In this document: positions 8,605-8,836 of the stretch, in pieces
Layout of the letters: the number at the start of each line of letters is the position of its first letter
How positions within the stretch are numbered: the first letter of the stretch is position 1
Assembly (NCBI GenBank): GCA_018262385.1
Contig: JAGSPQ010000079.1
Span: 1-8,836, forward strand
DNA from: Myxococcaceae bacterium
GTDB taxonomy: Bacteria; Myxococcota; Myxococcia; Myxococcales; Myxococcaceae
Reading direction: 5' to 3'
Length of the DNA: 8,836 nucleotides
Translations under genes and position numbers: made by a program
Notes under the pieces: model-generated
The model's database searches: none
What the model was told of the DNA's origin: nothing
The model's input: only the letters and a program-made list of their open reading frames with translations

Positions 8605-8677
8605 TCGCCGGCCAAACAGCAACGGTCATGCCGGAGAACTGCGCGCTGCAAGCGGCCGGGAACTCGAGGGGGAGGTG

Positions 8678-8690
8678 ACGCCAGTGGCGT
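8678..8690. promoter_or_regulatory. Inverted repeat P2 in copy B
   Basis: ACGCCAGTGGCGT has perfect 5-bp arms around AGT. The equivalent in copy A is GGCCAGTGGCC at 522-532, with 4-bp arms. Relative to copy A, the pair flanking the shared GCC/GGC core is swapped from G-C to C-G, so pairing is kept although both bases changed. Confidence 0.5.
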
Positions 8691-8714
8691 GGCAGGCCAA
8701 TCCCCTTCGAGCTT

Positions 8715-8731
8715 GTGACCTCCGAGGCCAC
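8715..8731 (-). promoter_or_regulatory. Imperfect inverted repeat / hairpin P1, copy B
   Basis: This is the equivalent of 558-574. On the minus-strand RNA it reads GUGGCCU-CGG-AGGUCAC: a 7-bp stem where the A-U pair of copy A is replaced by G-U and the 3-nt loop differs. It lies 9 nt past the stop codon of the gene ending at 8741. Confidence 0.5.
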
Positions 8732-8740
8732 TGTCTGCGC

Positions 8741-8836
8741 TCATGGGCCGGGGGTGAGCTCGAGCGCGATCGGCTCGCCGGAGCCGGGTGTGTCGAGCTC
8801 CAGCCCCCGCGCGGTCCGCCTCAGCGTGCAGCCGCC
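8741..8836 (-). CDS. C-terminal fragment of an unrecognised protein
   Basis: The minus frame is open from the right edge to a TGA at 8741-8743 and encodes 31 residues ending LELDTPGSGEPIALELTPGP. Nearly all third codon positions are G or C (29 of the 31 sense codons), matching the coding style of the neighbours and supporting a real gene end. The visible part is too short to assign a family. It is on the same strand as the DUF1592/DUF1552 pair and separated from it by 136 bp that hold leader copy B, so it may be upstream in the same transcription unit or a separate gene. Confidence 0.6.
   Translation of the reverse strand, partial: GGCTLRRTARGLELDTPGSGEPIALELTPGP

Larger units (their letters stand above)
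8617..8731 (-). promoter_or_regulatory. Intergenic leader element, copy B, upstream of DUF1592 lipoprotein gene
   Basis: This is the homologue of copy A (461-574), in the same orientation. It starts 9 nt after the stop codon of the upstream minus-strand gene (8741) and ends 12 nt before the ATG at 8604. Exactly shared blocks include CAGCAACGG (8617-8625), GGAAC-TCGAGG with one mismatch (8659-8669), GCCAGTGGC (8680-8688), GGCCAA (8695-8700) and TTGTGACCT (8713-8721), in plus-strand reading. The distance between the GCCAGTGGC and TTGTGACCT blocks is 33 bp in both copies, and between the GGAAC and GCCAGTGGC blocks 21 bp in both. No standard promoter or strong ribosome binding site was identified. 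Confidence 0.6.

Noticed and set aside
8544..8744. Small minus-strand frame whose ATG overlaps the stop codon at 8741 (ATGA)
   Set aside because: It overlaps the start of the DUF1592 lipoprotein by about 60 bp, resembles no family, and its region is better explained as leader copy B, since copy A has no matching open frame.

Overview
The window looks like chromosomal DNA from a myxobacterium-type organism (phylum Myxococcota). Reasons: very high GC with strong GC preference at third codon positions, several lipoproteins with Gly- or Pro-rich linkers, a Hanks-type Ser/Thr kinase, an FHA-containing sigma-54 activator, a Cys-rich DCGGxxCxxC motif in front of a kelch propeller, and a DUF1592/DUF1552 pair. 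No rRNA, tRNA, CRISPR array or insertion sequence was seen.

Layout, left to right. (1) Positions 1-449, minus strand: the N-terminal part of a Gly/Ser/Val-rich lipoprotein that runs off the left edge and ends in a hexanucleotide tandem repeat. (2) Positions 450-584: an intergenic leader with inverted repeats. (3) Positions 585-3545, minus strand: a kelch-propeller lipoprotein gene followed 21 bp later by a gene for an FHA / AAA+ (sigma-54) / Fis-HTH transcription activator. (4) A 63-bp divergent promoter region with two inverted repeats. (5) Positions 3609-5512, plus strand: a TPR membrane protein gene overlapping by 4 nt a transmembrane Ser/Thr kinase gene. (6) Positions 5504-8604, minus strand and convergent with the kinase: a heme-motif DUF1592/DUF1588/DUF1585 lipoprotein gene overlapping by 4 nt a Tat-exported DUF1552 gene. 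(7) A second intergenic leader, 8605-8740. (8) The last 31 codons of an unrecognised minus-strand gene.

The middle of the window reads as a signalling module. A membrane kinase and its TPR partner are transcribed away from a surface or periplasmic kelch protein and an FHA activator. FHA domains bind phosphothreonine, so a kinase-to-activator-to-sigma-54 relay is a reasonable inference, but it is not proven by sequence.

The most unexpected observation is that the two leaders at the ends of the window (about 461-574 and 8617-8731) are homologous over about 114 positions (roughly two-thirds identity by hand alignment). They have the same orientation and the same placement: about 10 nt after the upstream stop codon and 11-12 nt before the start codon of a lipoprotein gene. 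They share two small hairpins, one with a G-C to C-G double change and one with an A-U to G-U change.
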